64,000 nt of DNA, from positions 6,102,001 to 6,166,000 of the forward strand of contig OZ014420.1 of assembly GCA_963965975.1 (NCBI GenBank). Reading direction: 5' to 3'. The notes under the pieces are model-generated. The model worked only from the letters and a program-made list of their open reading frames with translations. It had not been told where the DNA came from and did not search any database. The DNA comes from Xestospongia bergquistia. Taxonomy: Eukaryota > Porifera > Demospongiae > Haplosclerida > Petrosiidae. A program made the translations under genes and the position numbers. This document shows positions 37,800-47,384 of the stretch, piece by piece; within the stretch, counting starts at the first letter, position 1, and each line of letters opens with the position of its first letter.

Positions 37800-40700
37800 C
37801 TACAGTATTGGTACATAATCAGCACTGCTCTCATATGGAAGGTCGTCTTCATTTTCAAGCATTGACTCTCGTCTCCTTATCACTGATATTGTGGTATTTG
37901 TAACAGTAGAGGAGCTTGAAGATAATGCTAAAGAAACCTCTATGTCATCAGAGCTAGAAGGAGCACGAGCTTTTTTAGATATTTTTTTGACCTTTAAAAT
38001 TAGTTGTTGCAGTTGAGTCTTAAGTAAATGATTCCAAGTATGAAAGCCAATAATACCACAGAATACTACAAATGCTGAAAAAACTAAGATACTATTTAAG
38101 ATCTTCACTTTAAAGTACTTCTCTTCATTGGAAGTCTGATAGGCTTGTACACTAACATAAGACATAACCACAAGATTAAGAATGAATGACACCTCCAGCA
38201 GAACCAAAGAAAATTGACGATATATTCCTCTCAAAAGAAAATACATAAAAGTAATGCCTACTAAACAAAATAGCAATATATCAAAACTTATTTCCTCAAA
38301 ATCCACAGCCAGTGCTAAAACAATACGAACAAGTAGTAAAAACCCTGTCCAAAAACGACACTTGTCCTTATATGGACCTCCATATGCATCAAAGAAAGGC
38401 TTCATATATGTTGACAGTTTTCGGCAGCACAGATATTTTGATAGACGTCCTTCAAATAATGGTATAGTGACAAGAAAACAAGTGTATGGAGCAATTAGTA
38501 AAACGAGTACAGTCACTGAGAACATGAACAATGGTAGATGACAACCTCCCATATATTGCACATTGGCATCATTGTACCACACAGTATTCAATAATGTCTC
38601 ATTTTTCTCATTAGCGCAGTTAATATTTACATAGTTAAGGGTTTGAAAAACAGTTCGTATCAATTTGGTATAGGAGAGTAAGATCATAGTGGCTAGTACT
38701 GGAACTACATGTGTTCCTACAAGTCGAACCACTTTGTTGGAATATCGTGCCATTATTATGATAAGTATTAGGAGAAACCAAACATAGATTGGAAAAATAA
38801 ACTGTAGCCATGTCTTACTACAGGAATCCATACCTTTAAAGAAACAAGTCTCAATACCTAGATCTAGATTGATCCAGGAAATGAACTGACGAAGAAATGG
38901 AATAGGACCATTAGGAAAAAAAATAGGTTCGTATAATTTGACAACATTAGCATAGAATATAAGACCATTGATAGTACCTACAGCCACAGTTAGGTTTAAA
39001 GCAATGAGGAAAGCTATCAGTGCTATACCAGCTAGAGCAAATGGAATGATAAGAGCTAAGCAGTCATTAGTACATTGTCCACATTGATTGGAACCTAACA
39101 TGAGACTGAGTCCTTCAGCACATTGTCCACAGAGTAGTCCAGATCGATTAAGAAGACACTGTGGATCAGGAGAGATGATGGCAAATTGAATGGTACTTTG
39201 ATTGCAATAATCAAAAGGACAGTTTCGATAAACAATTAGACAATTTGAGTCATTTTCATAACCAATCCATAAATCACCTTCTCTTTTTATAACTTGGGTG
39301 TTAATATCACATGATATTGGAGAAACTGTTAACTCTGGTCTGCAAATACAAGCCTCGTTTACCAATGGAAACCCAATTGGACATGAGAGAATTGCTATTT
39401 TGATGATCTTAGCCATAGTATCATGTATAGGATTTATGATTAAATTAAGTGTGGCATATACTTGTGCTTGTGTTGTATTCACTAAAGCACTAACCACATA
39501 GCTAATATTAGTACAATGCGCACCTACTTCATGGATAGTATTGATATTGGTTGAATACTCTATCAATCTTATTTTACCGATTGTTAAGCCATTCATTGAA
39601 CCTACAGCAGCTAATGATATATTGATGCCATTTCCTGGTATTGCAGTTTTATTGGTAGATGTGATAGAGCAATTGGGTATTTCTGACTCACAAAAACAGA
39701 CTTGTGTAGGATCTGATGATATTGAATGGCTTGTTAGTTTAGGACTATATTGTAAAGAATTATTGTCAATGTTTTTACAATTCTTAATGTTACCACCATA
39801 TAGTACATCACCTGATATGCCAGCAGTATTGTTCACAAAATATATTTTTGCATTACTAGGATCTGAAATTTTAAAAAAACAATATTTGGAAGGAGAATTC
39901 ACAGGAACAAACTGAGAAACAAATATACCTCCTCCTGATTGATTAGCGTGATTATTAATAAACCATGCGTTTATTTGTTCTTTGATTAGCAAACGAGACG
40001 AACCATATAAAGCCATGCCTCCACCATAAATTCCACTATTGTTCTCAAAACAGTTAGTTTTGTCAAAAGTTAGCTGGCTTTGGAAACACAATAAACCAGT
40101 TGTATCGTGATTAGCAACTACAATTTGTTCAAACGTGACATTATGAATATTTGATAAGTACATAGCCGCTTGATAAACACTGCTGGCAGTGTATGCACGA
40201 TTAAAATGAAATGAGACATTTTTAAAAATAAAACTAGGTGGTTTAGCTGATCCATAAAACTGTTCAACAGAGAGGTACAATCCTGAACCACCGTTACCTG
40301 TATTGCCGTGTATCAAACAATTACGAAACTCAATTCTACCACCGCTAAGCCATTTAACCCCCACGCCTCCAACATAACCAGCAAAATTATTTGAAAATAC
40401 ACTATTCTCAATAATCACCTCAACTTCACCATAGCTTACATCATAATCATAGACGTAATATTCATAATAATAATAAAATACATCCTCATTATTATGGCTA
40501 TCATAATAAGACGAGTAATAAGTATTAATCTCCTGCTGATACAAAAACATACCACCATAACTAAGGAAATCACTAGGAAATAATGCATTCCCATAACTAC
40601 TACTAATATTATTCATTATAAGGGAACAATAAGCTGCTACAGATACCTGAAAGTAGAAGTTTGCTCCCAAGTATGCAGTGTTGCCGTAGAATACAACAGA

Positions 40701-41480
40701 GTCTATATTCATTTCTATCTTGTATTTTGTGTTTTCCATCTTGATGCTCAAACCACAACCACTGGCAATGAAATGTCTGCAATAATTTACACAATATCCC
40801 AATGAAAAATTTGATTGCACAATATCAACTCTATACAAACTTTCAGTGTTATTAATGTCTGTGTAATGTAGAAATGTATTGCCTGCTGGACATAAGTGAG
40901 TATTCACTTGATTTTGAGCAAATGAGGAATTAGCAATGAGCAAATTAAAAGAGTTTTGAAGGAGGAGACCTGTACCCGAGCCATTCTGGACTGATATCCA
41001 CTCTAACGTCACATTACTTGTATTAAGAAAACATAGGGTGACATTAGAGGAATTGTAATTTGTTATTTGATAACTGAACCAACATTTTGCTATTGTTAAA
41101 GACTTCAATACAATTGTTTTGCTACTCGTGAACACCATCCCTCCTTCAATGAAATCACTACACGTTACTATTGAAGTGGATTGCATAACTGTCTCATGGA
41201 AACCTTGCTCTATATGACCCAGTCCCTGTAGAGTTAAATTACTTACACCATTGATCTTCAATGTACGCTGTAGAGTATGAGTTCCCTCTAGAAAGTAGAA
41301 GATTGTATCATCAGTGAAGTAATCATCAGAATAAAAGGAGAGGTTATGACAAGGTAAGTCGGTAGTAGGAGGACAAGGTTCTCCATTAGGAGCTGAGACA
41401 TAATACTCAGAAGCAGTAACATGTTTACTATAGATATATAGTATAACTGATACTATATAGTAGAACTGATACAAACTCAT
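37800..41480 (-). CDS. Beta-helix / Cys-rich / multi-pass membrane receptor-like protein, copy 4
   Basis: Intronless, 1226 codons. Same order of parts as copy 2: signal peptide (FYYIVSVILYIYSKHVTA), SEYYVSAPNGEPCPP, beta-helix-like region, Cys-rich stalk (LLCGQCAEGLSLMLGSNQCGQC), 8-9 membrane segments with FWTGFLLLVRIVLALAV, and a tail ending RRRESML...SSADYVPIL. About residues 305-350 carry a Tyr/Asp-rich low-complexity insertion (YYSSYYDS...YYYYEYYVYDYDVSYGE) absent from the others. The N-terminal 70 residues and the membrane block are near identical to copy 2 even at silent sites, while the middle is divergent. Confidence 0.88.
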   Translation of the reverse strand: MSLYQFYYIVSVILYIYSKHVTASEYYVSAPNGEPCPPTTDLPCHNLSFYSDDYFTDDTIFYFLEGTHTLQRTLKINGVSNLTLQGLGHIEQGFHETVMQSTSIVTCSDFIEGGMVFTSSKTIVLKSLTIAKCWFSYQITNYNSSNVTLCFLNTSNVTLEWISVQNGSGTGLLLQNSFNLLIANSSFAQNQVNTHLCPAGNTFLHYTDINNTESLYRVDIVQSNFSLGYCVNYCRHFIASGCGLSIKMENTKYKIEMNIDSVVFYGNTAYLGANFYFQVSVAAYCSLIMNNISSSYGNALFPSDFLSYGGMFLYQQEINTYYSSYYDSHNNEDVFYYYYEYYVYDYDVSYGEVEVIIENSVFSNNFAGYVGGVGVKWLSGGRIEFRNCLIHGNTGNGGSGLYLSVEQFYGSAKPPSFIFKNVSFHFNRAYTASSVYQAAMYLSNIHNVTFEQIVVANHDTTGLLCFQSQLTFDKTNCFENNSGIYGGGMALYGSSRLLIKEQINAWFINNHANQSGGGIFVSQFVPVNSPSKYCFFKISDPSNAKIYFVNNTAGISGDVLYGGNIKNCKNIDNNSLQYSPKLTSHSISSDPTQVCFCESEIPNCSITSTNKTAIPGNGINISLAAVGSMNGLTIGKIRLIEYSTNINTIHEVGAHCTNISYVVSALVNTTQAQVYATLNLIINPIHDTMAKIIKIAILSCPIGFPLVNEACICRPELTVSPISCDINTQVIKREGDLWIGYENDSNCLIVYRNCPFDYCNQSTIQFAIISPDPQCLLNRSGLLCGQCAEGLSLMLGSNQCGQCTNDCLALIIPFALAGIALIAFLIALNLTVAVGTINGLIFYANVVKLYEPIFFPNGPIPFLRQFISWINLDLGIETCFFKGMDSCSKTWLQFIFPIYVWFLLILIIIMARYSNKVVRLVGTHVVPVLATMILLSYTKLIRTVFQTLNYVNINCANEKNETLLNTVWYNDANVQYMGGCHLPLFMFSVTVLVLLIAPYTCFLVTIPLFEGRLSKYLCCRKLSTYMKPFFDAYGGPYKDKCRFWTGFLLLVRIVLALAVDFEEISFDILLFCLVGITFMYFLLRGIYRQFSLVLLEVSFILNLVVMSYVSVQAYQTSNEEKYFKVKILNSILVFSAFVVFCGIIGFHTWNHLLKTQLQQLILKVKKISKKARAPSSSDDIEVSLALSSSSSTVTNTTISVIRRRESMLENEDDLPYESSADYVPIL

Positions 41481-41889
41481 GATGGAAGTATGTCCTATAG
41501 AGCAAAAGAATTATTTAATAATGCATTGCAATAAAACATTTACCTTCTTTCTTAGGCTGCTTTGACTTCAAGGGCATAACATGAGTGCTCTGTAGATATT
41601 GATTGGTTGATGTAGCTAATATATGATTATATAGATTTGATGTACGTAGGAAATCATTTTATACAAACAGAAAGCAAACATCATACTGTTTTAATTCTTA
41701 ATGTGGTATCAGGTTAACTAAACTGTCAGATTTAATTTATTGGGTGGGAGCTATGCTTTTACATGCTAAGTATTCTGTTGTTTTTATAAGAGTCACATGT
41801 TGAGTTAGAACACGATAATAATTAAGTGTGCTAATTAATTTTAGTTTAACTGATATAATTTAACTTGATAAATATAATAGGCTAATGCT

Positions 41890-42150
41890 AAGCCTATCAC
41901 TCTTTAGCTAAATAACCAGTTAAAACCAGTTCAATCTGGTATTAACCAGTTGATCATGGGAAAGTAAGATGCATGGGATCTCATTTCCTTCACAGGTCTG
42001 CCACATTCCTCCTTCCTTATGTTGTGCAAAGCACAGGGTGACATCTTTATCAATACAGGAAAGGGCATCAACATTAGTAGATTGGCTAGCCCTGTTCGAT
42101 AGGTAGCTTGGAACCAATATGGCTGTAAGGCCAAACTCCATTGAGTTAGT
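41890..42150 (-). pseudogene. Possible retroelement RNase H scrap
   Basis: Two minus-strand frames with a frameshift between them together recall the end of a Ty3/gypsy-type RNase H domain (LQPY...TYRTGLAN in one frame, NVDALS in the next). Very short and degraded; no LTRs were found. Tentative. Confidence 0.25.
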
Positions 42151-42990
42151 CAATTATTACTATATTTCATCTTATCAATCCATTGTAATGATTTATGATC
42201 CATCTGCACAGCAAGTCAACAAGGAACTAAAGGAGCTGTTATAAATTTAGATAGAAGGAACAAAGGAGAAGGAAGAAATGTGTTTAGGTAATGATTTTTA
42301 TTTTTTTAAGCCCCTATAAAATTAATTAAAATATGATAAAAATTATTATAATTAGTAGTGTTGTTCTAGTTTGCTTAAGTAGGACTAGTTTTATTCTTGG
42401 CCCTTAAGTTGAAAGTATAGCTTTAATTTTGGAGATTTTTTGTTGGTCAATGCTAGTAATCATATTCATAGTTGCCGTTAATGAGAGTCATAAGCGTACA
42501 CAGTACTGCCCCACAAGAGGTTGAAGATAAAATTTGCAGTACATATAAAAAGAAACTAAAACAGTCATGCCAGCTAGCAATAGCAGGGAATCCTGGAGCC
42601 TAAGTGGGTGAGTGAGGAGGGATCATTTGGGCAACACACAAGGTTTTTTTTTATTTGGCAAACTACCTGTCACTAGAACTGGGCCTCAGACTTGACTTGT
42701 GGCATAGAGAACATTTCACGAATTTGCTTAAGTTGTATGATATAATTAAACCTGAATCTGGCCTTCTCCAGATCTTCTGCTACTTTCAACTCCTTCCTTC
42801 CCAGTGCTATTTCCCTGTGGAACTCCCTTCCTTCATCACTCAAAGATCTCAACTCTGCAAGGCAGTTCAAGCAAAATATTTCTAATTTACTTTAAAATTA
42901 TCAGAAATATAGCATACATGTTGTTCATATATATTCATTTGTTCATCTGTTAATATCATCACTCTTCATAAATCATTCACCTCCTATTTC

Positions 42991-43438
42991 TATTGTGTTT
43001 TTGATGCTTTTCATATTAGCTTTGCTATTGAGTGTCTTTTGTGTTTTAATAATAAAAAAGTTTATGCAGTAATTAGAGCACGTTGTTGTGATCCTGCTTG
43101 TTCCACACACACTAGATATAGCTACAGCAATGGATGTGGTAATGCTTATTATCAAAATGCCACTACAATAATTAAATCTATATGTACCTGTTCTCCAGGT
43201 GAATGTATTATAGAGGATACATATGTGTATTTTATAATGGATCTTGTCTTCAAACTATTACAATTATGTTGGTTGACTTTAAAGGAAATTATTATTATAG
43301 CAGTAGTATCTTTAATACTGAGCATTACGTATAATACTATTATAATCTATGTTGTAGTTTTGAGCATAGATTATTGTGTTTTTGATGCTTTTCATATTAG
43401 CTTTGCTATTGAGTGTCTTTTGTGTTTTAATAAAAAAA
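42991..43438. repeat. 66-bp direct repeat, 381 bp apart
   Basis: TATTGTGTTTTTGATGCTTT and the following bases to TTTTAATAA are the same at 42991-43052 and 43372-43433. The spacing of 381 bp is a multiple of three and both copies sit in one plus-strand open frame (about 42985-43482) with several Cys pairs and a hydrophobic stretch. No homologue recognised; could be a small non-autonomous element or a recent local duplication. Confidence 0.7.
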
Positions 43439-43527
43439 ATTATAACTTCATTTTTAAAACAATTAACCAATACCCAAGATAATTTAACAGTGAGTAATAT
43501 CAAAAATATTGAGAAATTAAAAATAGA

Positions 43528-45260
43528 CTACTGAGCTGTCTTACTTATTTTATATAATTTTGCCTGTTTCCATGTCTGTCTCCAATCATCTGATGTTTGG
43601 AGATGTCCTCTCCTCACATACTTGACTACATGTCTGTCTAGTAGTTCATAAGGAAAACCCTCTACTGTCCGTACAACAAAACCTTCAGGAGTGGTTGAGC
43701 CTAGTATATAGAGTTATAAAAATAACATTAGGCAGGTGGTAGTACTACCTATATAGGAACAGAGGAATATTCTTTCTTCCTATTCAACTTCTATTTATAC
43801 TGTGATATTTATGAAACAAGAAAGCTTTTAAAGATTATTTTTAGCAGAGATTTATGGTTAAACATAAGTTACATGAGGTATTTTCTTTTAAAAGTCTATT
43901 TCAAGTGCTTTAACAATGAAAGCAGTGATTTATATAGATCTTGGAAGTAGCCTCTCTCTAAGATACCAATTACAGACCATTAAAGAAGTGTTACAGAAAG
44001 CTACAGAACTATTACAGACAATTACAGATCAGTTATCATAAGCCACTGTAGACTGTATACAATAGTTACAGAAACTGTTATAAACCAGTACAAAGAAACC
44101 ATGTCTATTAAAGCCATAACAGTCTATAACTGTCCATAACAGTTCTGTAACAGTTTTTTAAACAGTTCTGTAATAAATCGATTTTCTTAAGACATGACTA
44201 TATTAACTAGACTAGTAATGTTATTGTTAGTTATTTAACAACTCAATATTGTAGTCTTACCACAGCACGACGGGCTCTTCATTCTTTCTTCAATAAATCC
44301 TTGAAGCTCTTCTAAAGAACTAAACTAAAAATGACAACTCTTCATTTAGTACACAGAGCTAAGTGGACATACATACATACATCATTATATAGGTAGGAAT
44401 ACCTGTCTCCTAGTAATTTCAGGGACTGTGGGTATACCAAGTAAATCTGCAAGCTCCTTTACTCTGTCCCAAGACAGCCATTGTTTACTGTCTTCTAAAA
44501 CTCCAAATATATAAAAATAAGACTCTAATTTGTCATACTCAATGGAATGTATGCCAAACATATTTTCACCAAATATCTGGATATTATCAGGTATCATAAA
44601 CGATACTTGAGCTGTTAGTTGCTTTATTGGACCAAAGGAAGGATGAGTAGCTTCCGAGTTTGTGGTACGAGCATAGACCTGTATACAAAGAGAAGTGTTA
44701 TTTATTGTCATTAATACTACTTACCTTACTGCAATGTATACATGTATTTCCTCCATCTAGCTTCTCTGTGACAACCACTTCACCTTTGAACAATGGATAT
44801 CTACAATGGAAAACATTATTAATATTTAAATAACAAATAATTAAATTTATAAGCTACTATTTATAGACAATTATTAGTTCATTTATTAAAGAAGCTATTT
44901 TTAATGTAACAGTGACTAAACCAGTAGTGAGTTGGCCCCTCCTATTTTGATAGTCCATCCTCCACCCGTCAGATTGTCAAAAAGGAGGAGGGGTTAGAAT
45001 GCTAAGCTAGATCCAGTCATCCACATATACTAAACTATAAAACATGGCGTAGAGTGATATTGTCTTACGTTAACATTGTTCTTGGGGACAGCACAATGTC
45101 ATCATCCATTATTCCTGTATACAAATTAATATTATAAACAATTTTAATAGCATTATAGTTATACCTATAATATTTATAATGATGACTACTATTGTTTCTT
45201 TTACATACCAGGACTAAATGGAAGATGAGGTGTCTTTGGGTATTTCAAGGGCTGAGTCAT
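43528..45260 (-). CDS. ATP-dependent RNA ligase, Rnl2/DRB0094-like
   Basis: Covalent nucleotidyltransferase that would adenylate its active-site lysine and join RNA ends. Six exons: 45209-45260, 45069-45114, 44725-44800, 44403-44678, 44261-44324, 43528-43700; 687 nt, 228 residues. Motif I is TEKLDGGNT (KxDG, catalytic Lys at about residue 46). Then YARTTNSEATHPSFGP (Arg near motif Ia), GENMFGIHSIEY (motif III-like), YFYIFGVLE, LSWD, LLGIPTVP, EGFVVRT (motif IV) and HVVKYVR (motif V). This pattern is typical of bacterial and phage-like RNA ligases and differs, as far as I recall, from animal RLIG1. Spliceosomal introns show it is a resident gene. It starts 108 bp after the stop of the deoxynucleoside kinase, same strand. 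Role (RNA repair, tRNA or mRNA splicing) unknown. Confidence 0.83.
43965..44180. repeat. Degenerate TTACAG / CTGTAA repeat in RNA ligase intron
   Basis: The left half carries many ACAGA and TTACAG words, the right half many CTGTAA and AACTGT words, so the halves are partly complementary. Lies in the 560-bp last intron. Might be an eroded foldback element. Confidence 0.45.
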
Positions 45261-45368
45261 CTTTGATTTGAGCCACTCCCTTTAACTTTTTTTTGAATAT
45301 TCATAATGTAAATTGTTATTATTTAATAAAAATAAGGTCTATTAAATAATAAATTTAATTCTATTAGT

Positions 45369-47291
45369 TTAATTTTCAAGTTCTTCTAATGATTGGAACA
45401 ATTCTGTTGATGAAGCTCTTTATAATAATAATATATTAATATAATAATGGAAATAATATTTATATACCTTTGGATAAACTTCTTTAATGAATGACTACTC
45501 CATTCAGAAACTTTGGCTTGCAAAATATCTGATGATACCTATGTGTAGATGAGAGAGAGAGAGAGAGAGAGAGGTGATGCATATAATAATAATCACCATT
45601 TATTAACCTTGTCTTCACTTTGAAAGGTAGACCAATCATAATGAATTATATGAGACCCTAACTCTCTTTAAATAAAAAAACCCAGTTATCATTTACTAAT
45701 CTATAAGTTTTGGCAACTTACTTCATGTCTCGTAAAAACAAGATATACTCTTCATGTAATTTTGATAGGTAATCTAAAGGAACTCCCCCTTCACATTCCT
45801 AGGGATAATACAGGTCATGTGACAATTATTCATTTAACAACAGGGACATACTCTTCCTCTCTTATGGATTCGAGTGTGACAACATTTAGGAGTCGCATCC
45901 AAATACACAGTGATGTGTGGTGAGGGAAGATTTGTAAGGACTTTTTGACGCCAAAATTGATACTTGGAATAACCTAAAAACAACAACTGTAATGGAAGTG
46001 ACAAGGACTGTAGAGAATACCTGGCAATACTAAAATCAATGATAATTTTCTAGTTCTCATGTTGTTATAACTATACATCATTGTTACTGTGACAAAGAAG
46101 TTACCTACCTTCACTTGTAATGTATCCTTCTTTAGTACAGACATTAGCAAACACAACATCACTATATACCGAACGATCAAGAATAGCACCGCCTCCTTTG
46201 TAGTAGGTAACCATGGTGATAATCAATAAATTAGCAAGGACACATTAAACTAACCATTTGTTAGAATGTGCTTCACAGCCTCTGAGTATGTTGTATAACG
46301 TTGTTGTAGTATCCATAGTTGTAGTGGCAAAGCATACTTTTTTGGGTCTGCATAAAATTTTTCAAGATAAGGATTCTCCTCTGCTGGTTCTACAAACAGT
46401 TTGTAATGGAGAGTCTTTGATAGGGTTTGAGCTAATGTTGTCTTGCCTACACCTAGTTAATGAGAGAGAGAGAGAGAGAGATGATGGATATGATATCATT
46501 CTTGAATTACTTATCAACTTGTAAATGGACTGTCATAGTGGAATATTATAACTCAAAATATTACTTCATTACTAATAATTGGTAATAACCAGATAAAGGG
46601 TATGAATGTATGTATTAGTAACAGTCCTAGACTCTTTTCTACGTTGGTAAGTCTGACATTATAATGAAATCAATAGTTCATTTCAGTAGAAACCATGTGG
46701 TCAGTTGTTCCTTAAATAACCAATAGTTAGATATTATTGTAAAGAATTACACAAATTTATTGACCTTACTAATTGTCAGTATAGAGAATTTAAATTATTA
46801 ATTCTTTCTCTCATAAAAAAGAGTCCGCAATTAATATTAATACTATTTTACTAATGATCAACCAGTAAGCAAGATGCACTCAAGACATTAAAACTCTATG
46901 GACATAACAATGTACTTATATGTACTCCAGAGTTTACTACAAATGGACCCAGTGTATATATACACATACCTATATTGCCTTCTATGATAACCAGTCTATT
47001 AATATCATTTTGTGTTCTATCTAAGTAGCTGCTAGTATAAGGACTCGATGTAGTACAGCTTCTCTTGTCTTTCGTCATCATCTGGGTACTACTTGCTATC
47101 TGCTGAGGTTGGATCTCTTGTAACACACCACCTCCTCCATTGCTGCTTCTTAGTTTGTAAGACTCAGTTTGTTTTGTCTTTGTATTATTCTCGACAATAG
47201 TAGCTGCTGTCTGATATAACAGTTCTTCTGGAGTACCTATCATTGCTACAGAACTCATAAGGACTTTTCTCTTTTCGAGAGTTCGCGACAC
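45369..47291 (-). CDS. Deoxynucleoside kinase, bacterial dAK/dGK-like type
   Basis: P-loop kinase that phosphorylates deoxynucleosides for nucleotide salvage. Eight exons: 46970-47291, 46255-46452, 46109-46195, 45852-45973, 45722-45798, 45608-45665, 45468-45538, 45369-45417; 984 nt, 327 residues. Walker A is EGNIGVGKTTL; then EPAEENPYLEKFYADPKKYA and LQLWILQQRY (substrate-binding helix), DRSVYSDVVFAN (DRS catalytic motif; animal dCK/TK2 have ERS), YLDATPKCCHTRIHKRGR (LID arginines) and PLDYLSKLHEEY. The ENPYLEKFY and DRS signatures resemble bacterial enzymes more than vertebrate dCK. The first about 100 residues before the P-loop are low-complexity (NGGGG, Gln, Ser, Thr) with no clear targeting peptide. 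The Met at residue 12 is an alternative start. Upstream, CYP4 ends only 93 bp away. Confidence 0.87.
46462..46482. repeat. (GA)n microsatellite
   Basis: About ten GA units at the acceptor end of the deoxynucleoside kinase first intron, giving a CT tract on the coding strand. A similar run is at 45552-45572 in another intron of the same gene. Confidence 0.85.
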
Positions 47292-47384
47292 CCGCCAAAT
47301 TTCTTCCTACAATCTGATTGGACAATTATAATAAATTTTTTATCAAAAAATAATATACTGTAATTTTAACACAACAAATGAAGT

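Larger units (their letters stand above)
41481..43527. other. Intergenic region upstream of receptor copy 4
   Basis: 2 kb, AT-rich. The first about 100 bp are the copy-4 leader and promoter. The rest contains a possible retroelement scrap (41890-42150), a 66-bp direct repeat (42991 and 43372) and nothing else that I can assign. The short frame 42655-42885 has no recognisable features. Confidence 0.5.

Noticed and set aside
42655-42885. Plus-strand frame with WHREHFTNLLKLYDII
   Set aside because: No start context, no splice partner and no recognised family; could be a relic but nothing supports it.
43080-43140. Cys spacing (CC-C-C) resembling short disulfide peptides
   Set aside because: No signal peptide directly upstream and no family match; a chance spacing in a short frame is the simpler reading.
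43528-47291. RNA ligase and deoxynucleoside kinase as bacterial contamination
   Set aside because: Both genes have several spliceosomal introns that restore frame, and they sit between intron-bearing animal genes.
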